From: Numida meleagris
Taxonomy: Eukaryota; Chordata; Aves; Galliformes; Numididae
DNA: 64,000 nt
Assembly: GCF_002078875.1 (NCBI RefSeq)
Contig: NC_034413.1
Coordinates: 61,000,453 to 61,064,452, forward strand
Reading direction: 5' to 3'
The notes beneath the pieces were generated by a model. It saw only the letters and a program-made list of their open reading frames with translations, did no database searches and had not been told where the DNA came from. Made by a program: the position numbers and the translations under genes. The stretch's first letter is position 1. Each line of letters opens with the position of its first letter. This document shows, in pieces, positions 37,799 to 50,297 of this stretch.

Positions 37799-37850
37799 GT
37801 TACGGCAGGGAAAACTGAGTCACAAAGATGCTAAGCCATCCACTTCAGAA
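37799..37850 (-). repeat. MIR-like fragment
   Basis: TTACGGCAGGGAAAACTGAG followed by TCACAAAGATGCTAAG matches the antisense MIR core ('ttacagatgaggaaactgaggcacagagaggttaag') over about 40 bases. Confidence 0.4.
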
Positions 37851-39222
37851 ATTCCTGCTACCTGAGCAGTGACTATTCTGCTTGCTTTACAAAAATACTG
37901 AACCTCCCTTCTACCCCTCCTCCTGCCCACATCAGCAGACACACCTGAATGTTTTCAAGTGCACCCACATTTGTCTGTCCTCGCATCATACTACAGAAAT
38001 GTCTTGCTCTTTTCATGCACTGCATCCCAAAGCTCCATCCCCACCATAAGGTACCATGCACGGGCTGCTGGTGGGCAGCCACCAAACCCCACAGACTGCC
38101 AGCACCTGGGGAACGGTCAGAGGGGGAGAACTTACGCAAAGCAATCCCATGCAAGCACACTGACACTCACACATGCCTTTCCTGCTCTTGCTGTCAAGGC
38201 TTTTTGCCCATCCTAAGCCCTAGATGAGCCTATGCAATAAGCCTGCCAAAATGTCAATAAGATTTCATGTAGGTTCACATGAGGATGTGTGCACCAGCAC
38301 CCAGGTGGCATGGATCAGGCAATGGCTGGCTCAGCATCACACACATCGATGTATGGGTGGAAGAACTGATGGCTGGTCACAGCTCTAACCACAGAAGTCC
38401 CAGGTTTTGTGCACTTGGGAAATGAACCCTGGCTGCTGCGCTGAGCATAGAACCTTCAGAAGGGGAAGAGGGCAGTGCCTGCCTGTAAGGGGGAGTGGTC
38501 TGCAATTTTTCACAATTAGACTACTCAGCAATGGTTGAATGGGTTTATATCTGAAGTATCAAAAAGAATATTTTTTTCTGCCTTTAGAGAAAATATCATC
38601 CTAAGCACTAATTTTTATTTAAGCAACTGGAGAGAGCAGTCTAGAATGAAATTGCCATCTGAATCTTAATTATACCTTCACACCGAAACACTATAGCGAA
38701 TTACATGTAAGATTTAAAAAAAAGAAGTGATATTAACACATAATGAGCCTCATCAATTACCATGGATCAGGAAAAGTAGCCCTCATATTATTGAAATGGT
38801 TTCATTTGCATGACTGGATGATTCAAATTCTCCTTGGTCATTCATTCAAATCTCTCCAGAAGTGACAGCCACAGACAAACGGTCAGCAGCAGGCCTTGCC
38901 TTAAAATAACAACATTAAATACCCTGTTATTTACCCTCTGTTTTTACAGCAGGGAAATTCAGAAGACTTTCTACTGCAAGCCTAGGGAGGAACACAGACC
39001 TCTACCCATTACTGAGCTAACAGTATGTGAATATAAAATTAGTATGATTTTTACAGTACAGCAGTATATAGAATGACTTGCATATCTGAGTTTAGTTTCT
39101 CATGGACTCAGCCTCTTGTCAAAGCAGGAAATGTATTTTAGCAGCATAGCAAGGGATGGACTCAAGGACAGAATCATTTGTACAGGAGCCCAAACAACTA
39201 ACAAGCAGATACAAGCAATACA

Positions 39223-39470
39223 ATAAGCCTCCTCTTCTCCAGACTGAACAATCCCAGCTCCCTCAGCCGCTCCTCATAAGGCCTGTGTTCCAGAGCCCTC
39301 ACCAGCTTCGTCGCCCTCCTCTGAACACGCTCCAGGGCCTCAATGTCTTTCTTGCAGTGAGGGGCCCAAAACTGGACTCAGTACTCAAGGTGCGGCCTCA
39401 CCAGTGCTGAGTAGAGGGACAATTACTTCCCTACTCCTACTGGTAACACTATTTCTGATACATACTTCCT
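39223..39470 (-). mobile_element. CR1: CR1 LINE internal fragment, 3' end missing
   Basis: The plus strand reads CTCCTCTTCTCCAGACTGAA, CAGCTCCCTCAGCCGCTCCT, CGTCGCCCTCCTCTGAACAC, CCCAAAACTGGACTCAGTAC and GAGTAGAGGGACAATTAC, the antisense of the region just upstream of the CR1 3' UTR. The ATTCTATG tail is absent, so the copy is truncated at both ends. The right boundary is vague; similarity fades near ATTTCTGATACATAC. Confidence 0.82.
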
Positions 39471-40024
39471 CCAGTTTTGCCAAATCATGGCTTTCTTGCC
39501 CATTTTGTGAGTTTTTCCTGGCTGTAATGGCATCAGTTGATGATGGCAAACAGCAGGACAACTGGTACAAAGATACAATTCAGGAGCTGCTCAGCACTGC
39601 TTTGGACATCACATTTATCCTCTTCATTTTAATATTCCTACTCAAGAGTTACATTATTTCCCTGCTTTGCAAGGATGTTAGGAAAATCCATTTAATACTG
39701 TTGAGCAGATTAAGATGTTGGACGAATATCTATCACTGCGCTCATTCTGACTTCAGTATCGTGTACATCCATAGGCCAATCTTCAAGACACCTCTGATGA
39801 CCAACAGTGACCGATTATATTTAATGAAAACTATTTTAGAAACACATTTCAGTCAGGTATCATTCATTCATTTCCAGATTCAATCAGCAAAGGAGAGGGG
39901 GAAAGTTTGTTTCCTTTGCCGCAGATTAAAGGTTGCGTCTGCATGGAAAATTAATCACTTTCTGCTGTCAAAAAATGCTCTAAAAGGAAAACTGATGGAT
40001 TGGCACGAGGTTGACATACAATAA
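39404..40024 (+). other. Longest open frame (206 codons), probably fortuitous, started by antisense CR1
   Basis: The ATG and roughly the first 20 codons lie in the antisense CR1 fragment just upstream; the rest is unique AT-rich DNA ending in TAA at 40022-40024. The predicted product has an N-terminal hydrophobic stretch (TSLLLLVTLFLIHT) resembling a signal peptide and a second hydrophobic segment near residues 70-87 (ITFILFILIFLLKSYIISLL). The remainder is a K/R/S/F-rich sequence with no recognisable domain. No convincing promoter or splice context was seen. It is longer than I would expect by chance in this composition but has no family resemblance. Confidence 0.12.
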
Positions 40025-41138
40025 ACAGATACCCACATGCCTGCAAGCACTTGTAAAGATTAAGGATGAAAAGGGATATTCTGGAGGTACATGGAGATAC
40101 CATCATGAGTAATGAAATGAAGAAAACAAAGGAGAAATCTTATTTTAAAATTGCACTGTGGGGTGTTCATTAGAGACTGCGGCAGGGATAAACTTTCAGA
40201 GGAAGCTGTGAAAATTTCATCACTCACAACTGGATGTAAATGAACCAGACAAAGCATCCGAGAACGTACTGTCATGTGATCATTTTTTGGCAGGGAAATC
40301 ATTGACATGACCTAAAAATCTCTCTTTCTATCTGATATTCTTTTCCACAGCAGGAATTATTCTGAGCCCCTGCTCCAGCAAGGCACCCCACTGAATCCAA
40401 GATGCTAGCACGGGCAAGACAAGGGCAGGAAGGGCCAGCACATCTCTGGGATGCCAGCATCGCCCACAAGCACAATTGCACAGAAAAGAGCCTTCAGTCA
40501 TTTATCACATTTAAAAACTACCTGTCTAACAAAGTGACTGCCTGGCCAGGTCCTAGCTTAAAATCGGGAAGGTGGCAGGACATCCACTGCATCCCTATGC
40601 ATCCCTTGTGGCCCACAGGCATCCTCTGCCCTGTGTCACTGCTGTCCCTGCAGTGTCCTTGTGGGCAGCTGATGACCAAGCGCAGATAATGACTCCAATT
40701 AGGAGGTGTGAATGTCGTTCCACTCCCCCTGCTCTCTTCTAGGTCAATATGAATGGGTTACAAAACTACTGGCACAGCAAGTTAACAATAATTCAGATTT
40801 AATTTGCACTCTGTCATCTCTGTTTTTTCTATAGGCTTTAATAGTTTAATTTAACAGTCTTAAGTGCTGTCTGTATTACCGGGACACATCATGCGTATTT
40901 CAGATTTGAGCAGTTGTGTGGCACAAAATAATATTTCATACTTATATTGTGCCTTTCATGCCAAAGATGCTTAAAAGTGTCTTGATTACTACATCTGTAC
41001 AAGAATCAACTCATCCATCACTGCAAGCCACCTCTAGGCTGGAAACCTCATCAGTCTTGAATAATTTAGGATGCTGAATCCCCGTTGCTTTAGCCACCCA
41101 TAGCCCCTGCTCTGAACAGTGGGAATCTCCCCAGACTG

Positions 41139-41215
41139 TCATAGAGTCATAGGATAAAGAAAAGACCACTAAGATCATCTAGCCCAACCACCAACCCATG
41201 TCCTATTCTCAGGGC
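41139..41215 (-). mobile_element. CR1: Short CR1 LINE 3' fragment
   Basis: TCATAGAGTCATAGGATAAAG, AAAAGACCACTAAGATCATC and TAGCCCAACCACCAACCC form a diverged tail and first ~75 bases of a minus-strand CR1, of the same general type as the 21231 copy. Confidence 0.75.
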
Positions 41216-41767
41216 CCCGCCAGCAGTTGATAGTGGTGCACTCCCATGTGGTTCCCAGCTGGAGCTTTGTCTCACCAGCATCCAGGGACCAAGGAAAGTA
41301 GCAGAGAAGTGGGTGGGTAGAGAACAAATGCATCAAACTTAATAAAGATCCTCTCTATTTTCAAGTGCATCATCATCCATGATCATCACTTATTAAAAGC
41401 CTTTCACTTATAAAGTCTTTAAAGCTTAGTTTAATAACCTGCAATCATTACTTGGAATCACAAAAGTTGCTATTTATTATATTGTGTAAATGAAGCACTG
41501 TAGCATTTAATGTAAATTATTTTTTTCCTCTCACTCCTTTATCACAGTTTCTAAAGCCATTGCAATCAGGTGCTTTTCTCAATCTACCCTAAAAATGCAA
41601 AGCACAATATCTATGGCCCAAAGTAATGCTGTTCCTGGGGTCTGTGTACAGAGCAAAGAAAATAAGTCAGCCTTTTCCAGGTACTTGCTGCCAAGATGCC
41701 CAACTGGACTGTTCAGATCATCACCTCTCCCCAAGCTCAGGTTCAAGGTTTCCATATACCCAGGAGA

Positions 41768-41970
41768 TATCACAGAATGGCTTGGGTTGGAAGGGACCTT
41801 AAAGATCATTGCACTCCAGCACCGCTGCCATGGGCTGGTTGCCCCTCACCAAATCAGGCTGCCCAGGGTCTCATCTAACTTGGCCTTGAGAACCTCCAGG
41901 GATGGGGCATCCATGGCTTCTCTGGGCAGTCTGTGCCTTATCACCCTCAGAGTGAAAAGGAGTTTTTCCA
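41768..41970 (-). mobile_element. CR1: CR1 LINE 3' fragment
   Basis: TATCACAGAATGGCTTGGGT, TGGAAGGGACCTTAAAGATC, GGGCTGGTTGCCCCTCACC, GATGGGGCATCCATGGCTTC and CAGAGTGAAAAGGAGTTT are the reverse complement of the CR1 3' end. It is well preserved, about 200 bases long. Confidence 0.9.
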
Positions 41971-42241
41971 TTATTAACATGCTCCAAGAGATTTTCCTTT
42001 CTCATCAAAGTAAAAATTCTGAGATGGAAATGATATAGGCACAAACTGAGAACACAACACCACTGATGTCATCTCCTAGTGTTACAGAAGAAGGCATGAT
42101 GGTAACAAACCATCAGTCACATTTGCAGCTGGGGAACTGGTCAAGAACCCAGGAGAGCGAGAAAGACAGCTGCTGTTTCACCAGTGGAGGACTTCCCTAT
42201 TTCACTGAGCTGCCAGAATGCGGCCATGTGCAGCAACCTAC

Positions 42242-42423
42242 CTGGGTAGATGCCACAGAAATGTTTATCAAACTCAAACCTAGTCCACATCACGCCTACA
42301 TCTATCAGCACCTCCTGACCCCACATTATGCCTCTGATGCCCTGATGGGACTTGTGGCAGCAGCTCATCTGCCCTCCACTGAGACCAGTCCTTCCCCAAG
42401 ACAAACCGAAAACATTAGAACAC
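42242..42423 (-). other. Open frame between strong splice-like sites, opposite a 133-codon plus-strand ORF
   Basis: On the minus strand a roughly 40-base pyrimidine tract ends TTTTACTCCAG, followed by 182 bases open in one frame only (CSNVFGLSWGRTGLSGGQ..., ending ...RFEFDKHFCGIYP), then a donor-like CCCAG/GTAGGT. The plus strand of the same region is open from an ATG at 42066 to a stop at 42467 (133 codons, ending in a run of acidic residues). At most one strand is likely to code. Neither peptide is recognisable, and there is no neighbouring exon with a matching phase that I trust. It may be chance in a locally GC-richer stretch. Confidence 0.18.
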
Positions 42424-45400
42424 CTGGAGTAAAACCAGAAGGAAAAACAGAAGAGGAGGAAAATTAAACACGGGAAACTGGTCCAAACTGCAAAGCTGAG
42501 AGATGCAGATCCAAAATCTGGAGCAATTCTAATCAGGGTTTTGGTTCTGGCTCATCTGTAATTAAAATGAAGTACAAATCTGCCTGAGACAGTCAACAAT
42601 CTCAGCTGTTTTCGAGATCTGGCTTTCATTAATTTCATTAACATCTTAAATGCATTCTTATTGCTTGTTCTTATGCTGAAGAGCAAGCGAAATAACAACG
42701 CACCATGAACCAGTTTATCTTTGTCTTCGCAGAGGAGCAGATGTGGTACCAATCTCAGGGGCACGCAGGCCCTTTGCATGGAAAACATCAGCAAAAGGAG
42801 CTGTGAGCATGGAAATCTTCAGCCTGGGAAATAAATAAATTGGAACCAACACTTTCATTCGTGCCTCAAGCACTTCAGGGAGCGGCACCTGCTTTACTAG
42901 TATTCATCAGTGTGATAATCTCAAGCTGTAATATGCCATTCTTGCTTCAGAGAAATAGTCCAAAAGACAGAAATCCTACTGAGTTGTCCATACCTGAGCT
43001 GGGACAGCCCCTGCCAGGAGAGGAATTGGCAAACTGCACTCACCGAAGGCAAATCCAACGGAGCTGGGACAGAAAGGAAGACACTTTCAATGTACATGGT
43101 CTGCAGGGGCATGGAGACTGTGGACAAGCTTTTCATTGACTTTCACTTGATCAAAATTCTTTTGCCAAACTTCATCTCTCAGCCATAGGGAGATGAATTT
43201 CCAGCAGAGTGAGCTAGAGGGTGCTGCAACATGCTAGGGCCATGGGCTCGGACCATGCAGTCCCGCTCTTCGGAAACTTCTGGAATAAATTAACTGCTGG
43301 GGCCACAAGGATGCTGATTTTCTCTGCTTGGCATAAGCAGATATTTTGGTACAAGGGAGATGATGCTTTTTAAGACCTGTCATCCTCCTGTGTTCACATC
43401 CACTGGCATGATCCATAACAAAAAAGATGAAAGAACAAAATAGACTTGCTCTGAATACGACGTTTGTGTCACAAATGAAAATTCATTTTAATTAAGCCAA
43501 CTTGCATACATTATAATCTGCCCATAAAACTTAGTATCACCTAAAAATTCCCATCAAATGCAAATCTTCCTCTGTGATTTATTTGTGCCATTGTGAGATG
43601 GGGAAAAAGCACACAAAGCAGTGGGAGCTGCAAGCTGAAGTAAACAGTGTGTCAGAATATGTGAAACAAGGGAAGGACACAAAAACGAGAGAGAGAGGGA
43701 GATGGAGGGGACAATCTCCCTGGCTGGAAACTTGTTGAGTATTTAGAGCCAAAGAAGAGTGGAAAGCTCGGAGAGGAATTTCTACATGTAACCTACTGAC
43801 TTGACCCTATTTCCACTCCCAGCATCTCTTCCATTTAGTGAACAGATGAAAAAATCGTTCTGGGGGTAGATGGAGGATTAGATTTGTGGTTTGAAAGGTC
43901 ATTGCCTAAAACGAGCCCTGCAGCAAGCAGAAGGGAGCCCTGCAGTTGGTCAGCTCGGCGTATCCCACACTTTGAGGAGCCTGGCAGTGAGGTAATCCCA
44001 CAGGAATGTGTGCGCGGTTGGATGGCTGTGAAAAGAGAGCGGTCAGCTACCAAAGCTCAGTGCTGAATATTCACGTCACACACACACAATCATTTTTCTT
44101 GTTAAGTGTAGAGAAGAATGGGAACATTATAAATGCGGTATCTTTTTTGGCTTCAAGTTTAGCTGCTTTAGAAAGATCTGCTCCCTCCCGCTCCCCCCTT
44201 CACCAGCTGTGCTCCACCTCCATCCCTGAACCAAATCTGCGCGCGTGGAGCTTTAATGACATAAAAAACAGGGGGAAATGAAACCTAATGGAACTTAAGG
44301 CAAAGAGTGAGAAGCTTACAAGAGAATGATGCAGCAAATTGGGATAAGTATTTAAAAGTCACTTGTCTGTACAAAAATGGCACCTTACTGAATGCAAAAG
44401 CCCCTGCTTGGGTTATATACACATCCATATCCATGTCATATTACCGAAAGCAACCGTTCACCTCTCTACATGCTGAAGAGTCATTACAGCCACAGCAGAT
44501 TAAATTTGCTTTTTCAGTGTCCTGGCTACTGAAAACATCTCTACCTGCCCAAGCACTTCACAATGTGTTGTCCCTTTTTTTTCTTTTTTTTTTTTTCGAC
44601 CGCTTCAAAACCCCCCTGCACTGACATTTTGCTGCTCCACTCCATATGAGCCTGTTCATCTCACACTTCGCCCAAGGAGCTCACTTTCATGCAGTTTCCC
44701 TGCACAGAAGCAAGACAGCGACTGCATAGAAGCCATTTCCAAATTAATGACATCTACAAGACAAGAGAGAGCTGGACCGCACATGCCTCTCCCTTGAAAA
44801 TAACACTTTTTCCATTTTCTCAAAGAACTGTACGTACTTGTACTCACAAGACTACACTGAGTTTCTAGGTCAGTAGACTCCTGATTATGATTAGCTTGAA
44901 TGACACATTTAAGCACCAATCTCTCTTATGGGAAACAACCAGTCCAAACATAATTCTTGACCCACTCGGGTACCTTTAAACTCATTGTCTGAGGAAAAAA
45001 AAAGAGGAGTGGGACAAAAGTTGCCAATCCACTTCAAAGCTTCTGCTGTATTTCTGGGTAAGCAAAATCTAAAAAACCTTCATGTACGCTCTCAGAGAGA
45101 TGAAAACTCATTGGGAACAAACCCACTGGATCTAAGCAGCAGAAGACTCAAAGAGGACCTCTGTATCAGAGACCAGAACACACATTTATTGTAATTTTAT
45201 TACAAATTTTATCCTTCTGCTTCTAAACATGCCCTTATAGCTGTAACTAACTCCAGTGCAGAGATCTACAGGAAGACACAGCAATGGGAAAGGTTGTGGA
45301 TAGTGCCACACTTCTCCCCCAAAAGATACTGAAATCTCCACAGACATTAACTGACCAAGCCTGACAAATCTGCATTGCATTAAATCAAAGCCCTGCAATT

Positions 45401-47164
45401 CACCAGTGGGAGAAGTGAAATACAGCACAGTTACAGGTCTTCCTAGGATCCTTCCACAAATCTGTGACTGTAAGGTGCAATTTTCTTAACTGTTGTGGAA
45501 TTTAACTTCTATACAAGATCATATCTGAAATTTTATCTCAAAGCAGTTCATAACAGGATGTGAATGGCCCACTTCATACAAGGAGGACCACTCTTTCGCA
45601 TTGTGTTAATGAAGGTTATTAACTCCCATGGAGAAGAGGAGCTTGCAGGGTTTCTATCATTACCCACATGATGACAGCTAAGCCTGCTCATGGTTTGACT
45701 CTGAGCATGGCTGCCCCCACTGGAACTCCTGCAGATGGTCCACCTCCCACACAAGACATCCAGGAAGCTGATTTTAGAAAAGTCCACATGAATTTACTTT
45801 TATTGTTTCCAAACCAGTGCAGATGCATGTGTTTGGAAGAAGACAATCAGGGGCTGTGGTTAAAAAAAAATTACACTACTAAAAAGTTATTTTCCTTTCA
45901 AATATCTTACTAAGTTCATTAATACCTTCTGCTGTTGGTGAAATGATCCCCCATTAACATTTCAATTTATTATTGCTGTTCCATTAATGAGACCACAAAA
46001 AATGGAAATGAAGCCTATAAATATGCTAAGAGTTAAAGTCAGGAATCGTAACAGTGTGTGCACTTTATGAGTAATATCTCCATAGTGCCAGCATTCAAAA
46101 CAGCAAGGAAGGATGGCTCTGCAGCATAAGCACCCAGCTTAGCAAACAAAACCCTAACAAGCCCAAACAAAAAACCACCATAATTCCTGAAACTCAAGGT
46201 TGAGATCTCAGCAGAGTCAACTCGGTCTTAACCCCTGCTGCAGCAGATGGGTGAACTCTATGCAGTTCTCTGCTGAAATGTGACTGCGGAAGGACTTTCT
46301 CAGTGAAGGTCACTGGGACTGATAAACCCCAAAGCAAATGCTTCAGGAGAAAGGATTTCTGTCTGTGTTCTTTGTTAAAAAAGCCTCCCTCCCTGCTCAT
46401 GTCTAATTGCTGCCACCTCAACCGGTGCTGGAGGAACTGACCCCCTTGTTAGCACCTCAGGTCCTCCAGGCAAAAGGGCAGGCTACAAACAGAGTACGGC
46501 CATTCTGGGAGCCCCATTAAGATTCCTTTAAGAAACATGTTTAATGCCAGGTAGCCTTTAAATCCATCAGGCTCCCGCAGTTCCTCTGGTGATCTGTTCT
46601 CCATCTAGCTGTGAGTATTCTCCATGGTCAAGAAAAATTCCTTATGCAAATGGCATTACCGCAACTCACATTTTCAATTATTAATATTTCCCTTCTTGTC
46701 TTCCAAACTTTTTCAGAAAAGGAAGAAAGCTTGTTCCCCTGGGAACAAAAACACCGAATATGGTGCCTTGCTGAGCCATGAAAGGAACAGTCCCTTCAGC
46801 ACAGGGATGTCATATCACGTAGCAACATTTTTGTTTCTACATTTTACTTCTCTCTGGTGATTAAAAATGATCGACCCTACCCTGTTCTCTGTGCATAGCT
46901 GACGGCACTAGGCTTATGCTAAAGGAAATGTGTAGTCACACAAACACGAGCAGTATCATCTTGCAAGGAACAAACTTATAATTATTACATTGATTTTATA
47001 ATTTATTTTCCAGGAAGCTCAGATTTCATGGCAGGAATTGGCTTTGCGCTGGGTCCCACTACATCAGCCAGCATAGAACACCACACTCCACACTGCTTTT
47101 AAGCACTAACAGCAGAAATGATCTAAATTAGCCAGTTTGCCATGGCAGTAATAGCAGGCTTGGA

Positions 47165-47188
47165 AAAAAAAAAAAACAAAAAAAAAAC
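47165..47188. repeat. A-rich low-complexity tract
   Basis: Thirteen or so A, one C, then nine A. Simple sequence only. Confidence 0.8.
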
Positions 47189-47923
47189 AGACACCTTTCA
47201 ATGAAATAAAATGAAAACATAAAAACCAAACTATTTAATGAGAGCACAGAATATTTCAATAAGTCTAGTTATTTGATAAGCAGACTGCCACCATCAGCCT
47301 TTTATCATCGATGGAAATGCATGATGGAGCTTCTCCGTTTATTTATGATCTCAAACCTTCCCCTTCCGATCAACATTAGCGTTTCTGCTCCAGCACCTAT
47401 AACGGCACCAATGCTAGCAGCTCGCCTCGATCCCACCTTTCAGAGCCAGCCCGAGCACTGACAGCCCAGCACGGCTCGGTGGCACATACATATGGCACAC
47501 AGACGGGGTGGTTCGAGGCTGTTAAATGTACTTCCTCTACTGAGTTTGCCTAAAGGGAAGGAAAACGGCCCCTGCTGAGAGTGTACGTACATAAAGCTGT
47601 AACAAATGTTTAATTTTAGCTGATCTGAAAGAGAATTAGTCTGTGCATTCTGCACTGCCAGTTCCTACTGCAGCTGCTCAAATGAGGTGGCTTTGGAGGG
47701 CTGTTAATTCCTGTATTAACGGTCAGATCTCCTCACCGTTACTGAAATACAGGCTCCCGAGTGTGTTTCAGTCTTTCTTTCCCACATCTCTTTCAATTCT
47801 TCCATTATAAGCAGATAAAGTCATTATTTGTCTGAAAAGGACCTCAGTCCAACACATACTTTATCTAGCTTTACGATTCAGTTACACATTTTTTCTTCTG
47901 TGTAAACAAAGCTTGTTTCAATT

Positions 47924-47965
47924 AAAAAAAAAAAGAAAAGAAAGAATGAAAGAAAGAAAAGAATT
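47924..47965. repeat. A-rich / GAAA-type purine tract
   Basis: A long A run is followed by imperfect GAAA repeats (AGAAAAGAAAGAATGAAAGAAAG). One T interrupts an otherwise all-purine strand. Confidence 0.8.
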
Positions 47966-48820
47966 TAAAATGTACATCATTCCAGGGAAACTGCTGAAAT
48001 GGCTACTGTGTGTGTGCATTGCTTGCGCTAAACCAGTTAGCAGCCACAGGAGGGAAAGCCTCAAATCTGATTTTTAAATGAGGCTGGTGAACCCCATTTA
48101 ACTCTCCATCAGAGCAGTTTTGGTTGGATTATTTTTCTGCTACAGTTTGAGAGGGCAATGATGCCAGATGTTATGAACCTAAATCAATTTATGCAAAACA
48201 TGAAGCATCACATCAAATCATGTGTACCTTACACACTGTGAAGCCCTTCAGACCCATAGCTGAGGCTTTGGTGCTAAGTTCAGGGGTACTATTGGAACAA
48301 CCCCTCAAAAACTCCATGGAGATTTGATTCCCCTTGAACTAGAGCAAAGCAGAAAGTTATTCCATCAAAATCAGCTCTTCAGCACTAAACTTCAGCTCAT
48401 TTGTGCTGGCTAAGGCTCTAACTCTACTATCTACAGATTGGAAGATGCTAAGAAAGGACTATTTTTATATGCTTTAACATATACAAAACATGTGATTGAA
48501 ACGTAGGCAGAGATTCATCTCACCCTACTTTATTCACCTGCATGCTCGGCTAGGCAAGGCAGCAAGGCACTCGGCACGGCAGTGGGATGGGATCAGCACT
48601 GCCAAGGGTCAGCTCCATCACCCACACAAACCTCTTCTGGTGAGTCACCCTCTGGAGATGCTCATCTCCTCCCCTGACTACATGTCCAAACCACATGAGG
48701 ATAGATCATCCAGAACAGCTGTAATAAAATAATCTTATAATTATGCAAAATTCTGATCCTTGTCCTCTTTTTTTCCCCATACTGTTTTTGTGCCATTACA
48801 AACCCACCGACTTCTGCAAG

Positions 48821-48946
48821 GTTATTCACAAAACTCAAACCCATTTGGCTGTAATACTTGCTCTAAAGTCATGCTCAACTGGATTGAAAGCTGCCGAAGA
48901 CACTGAATTAAGGAATCCCAACTTCTACAGAAAACGTGCCCAAAAG
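48821..48946 (+). other. Candidate plus-strand exon, 126 bp, phase 0 at both ends
   Basis: A T/C-rich segment from about 48750 contains no AG dinucleotide until CTTCTGCAAG at 48811-48820. The next 126 bases are open only in frame 0 (42 residues, VIHKTQTHLAVILALKSC ... NPNFYRKRAQK) and end AAAAG/GTAAGGG, a strong donor. It lies on the opposite strand to the exon candidates at the left of the window. The peptide is unrecognised and isolated, so it could equally be an exon of a non-coding RNA or chance. Confidence 0.2.
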
Positions 48947-50280
48947 GTAAGGGCCTTGCAGAACATCCTTTACATGCAGCCTTTCATTTTTTTTTGTCCA
49001 GGTTATGCTTGGATGAACCCGGTGTTGATGAAGGTGGTTGTCCCAGTCGTAGCTATCCCAAGTTTTGTCTGACACAAAGCAATGGAGAAATGCAAGGAGC
49101 TGCACAAGTCCTTGTTGTGAGATGAGCTACCCTGGTTGTGGAGCAAAGGTAGATATTATTCACTCTTCACTGCATCACTTCCAGTGAATTTTGCTGGAGG
49201 TTTCGAGAGTTAATAAGTCGCCTGCTTCTGTTTCAGACTTCAACAGTGTTAGGGCTGTATACAGAGAGGCATATGGAAACAGTATCTGATCTAAAGCTAG
49301 AAACAAAAGAGCTTATTTTTACTGATCTGGTGAAGAATCCAGTAAGCCTCTTGGGCGCATAGTTGAAACCCCAATAAGGACAGTAAAACCCTTCCTGGAA
49401 TTGCAGGATCAGGAAGAAAGCAAGAAAGAAGAGGAAAAGGAGTTGTTAAATTGAGTGTGCTTGAGGAGAGCTTTAATCAAAGGCAACGCGTGGATGCTTG
49501 GCAGACACTCCAGCCTTTCTAGCAGAGAATTGCTCGGACACATAGGGCAGCAAAATGTGACTGGAGCTGCTCCCGTTCTTGACTCAGCTGGGGCTGCATT
49601 TCAGCCTGGGACACTCCTTTTCCTAATCTGCAAAATGGTGAGAACTCATGAACAAAACTTAGTAGATGAGAGCTGGGTCTGTCCGCAGCATCTCCAGGCA
49701 CGCAGCTCCCTGGGGAGACCAATAAGGGCTTCCCTGCCAAAATGCTGGAGGACAGAGCCCGAAGGCATGGGACTAAGCCATATAAGGATGAGGAGATGAC
49801 CACTTGCCCTTCACCTATCTCTGCAGTGGTGCAAAGTAATTCCCAAGTTTCTTGCTGCAAAGCAGAGCTCAGATGTATTGCTTCTTTACAAACACAGACA
49901 TTTCATCAGAGAACATCGAGAGAAGTTGTGCCTTTGTTTTGCCCTTAATAACAAAAAAGGCATCCCACAGAACAAACAAAATCCCTTCTTTTTTCATTAA
50001 CCACAAATGCACTGCTTCCACTAGGGGCCATGCTCCCATTTTGCTCCGGTTTGGTAAATGTCCTCTGCTCCCACCCCATTTCTCCTGTCCCCTTCCTGGG
50101 GAATGTGTCTGCCTCCAGAAAAACTCAGAAAGATTAAAAAAGGGAATTAAAATGTTGGCTCATGTGGCCCAGAAATAACCAAAAAAATAAAAAAAAGAAA
50201 CCGTATGCCTTGCCCCCGGTGGCTCTGGGATTTGGAGCCAAACCAAAGCCAGGAGAACAGAATATTGCTCTTTGTGAGCC

Positions 50281-50297
50281 ATAAATAAATAAATAAA
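50281..50297. repeat. (ATAA)n microsatellite, about 4 units
   Basis: ATAAATAAATAAATAAA in tandem. Confidence 0.85.

Larger units (their letters stand above)
29759..39222. other. Gene-free stretch with scattered CR1 fragments
   Basis: Between the CR1 copies at 33768 and 36556 I see only unique AT-rich sequence and short chance frames. 33097-33117 on the plus strand has a small G-rich patch (GGGGCGGGGGAGATGGG). Confidence 0.5.
40025..48820. other. Gene-free stretch apart from CR1s and the 42.2-42.4 kb open frame
   Basis: AT-rich blocks at 41330-41560, 43440-43580 and 45930-46080 are repeat-free and could be conserved, but nothing in one sequence proves it. A very good minus-strand acceptor near 44990 (T/C tract then CCTCAG) leads only into stops. 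Confidence 0.45.

Noticed and set aside
49200..49414. Minus-strand 56-codon frame after an excellent acceptor (TTCTTGCTTTCTTCC...TTCCAG)
   Set aside because: Ends in a stop with no polyadenylation signal seen nearby and no recognisable peptide.
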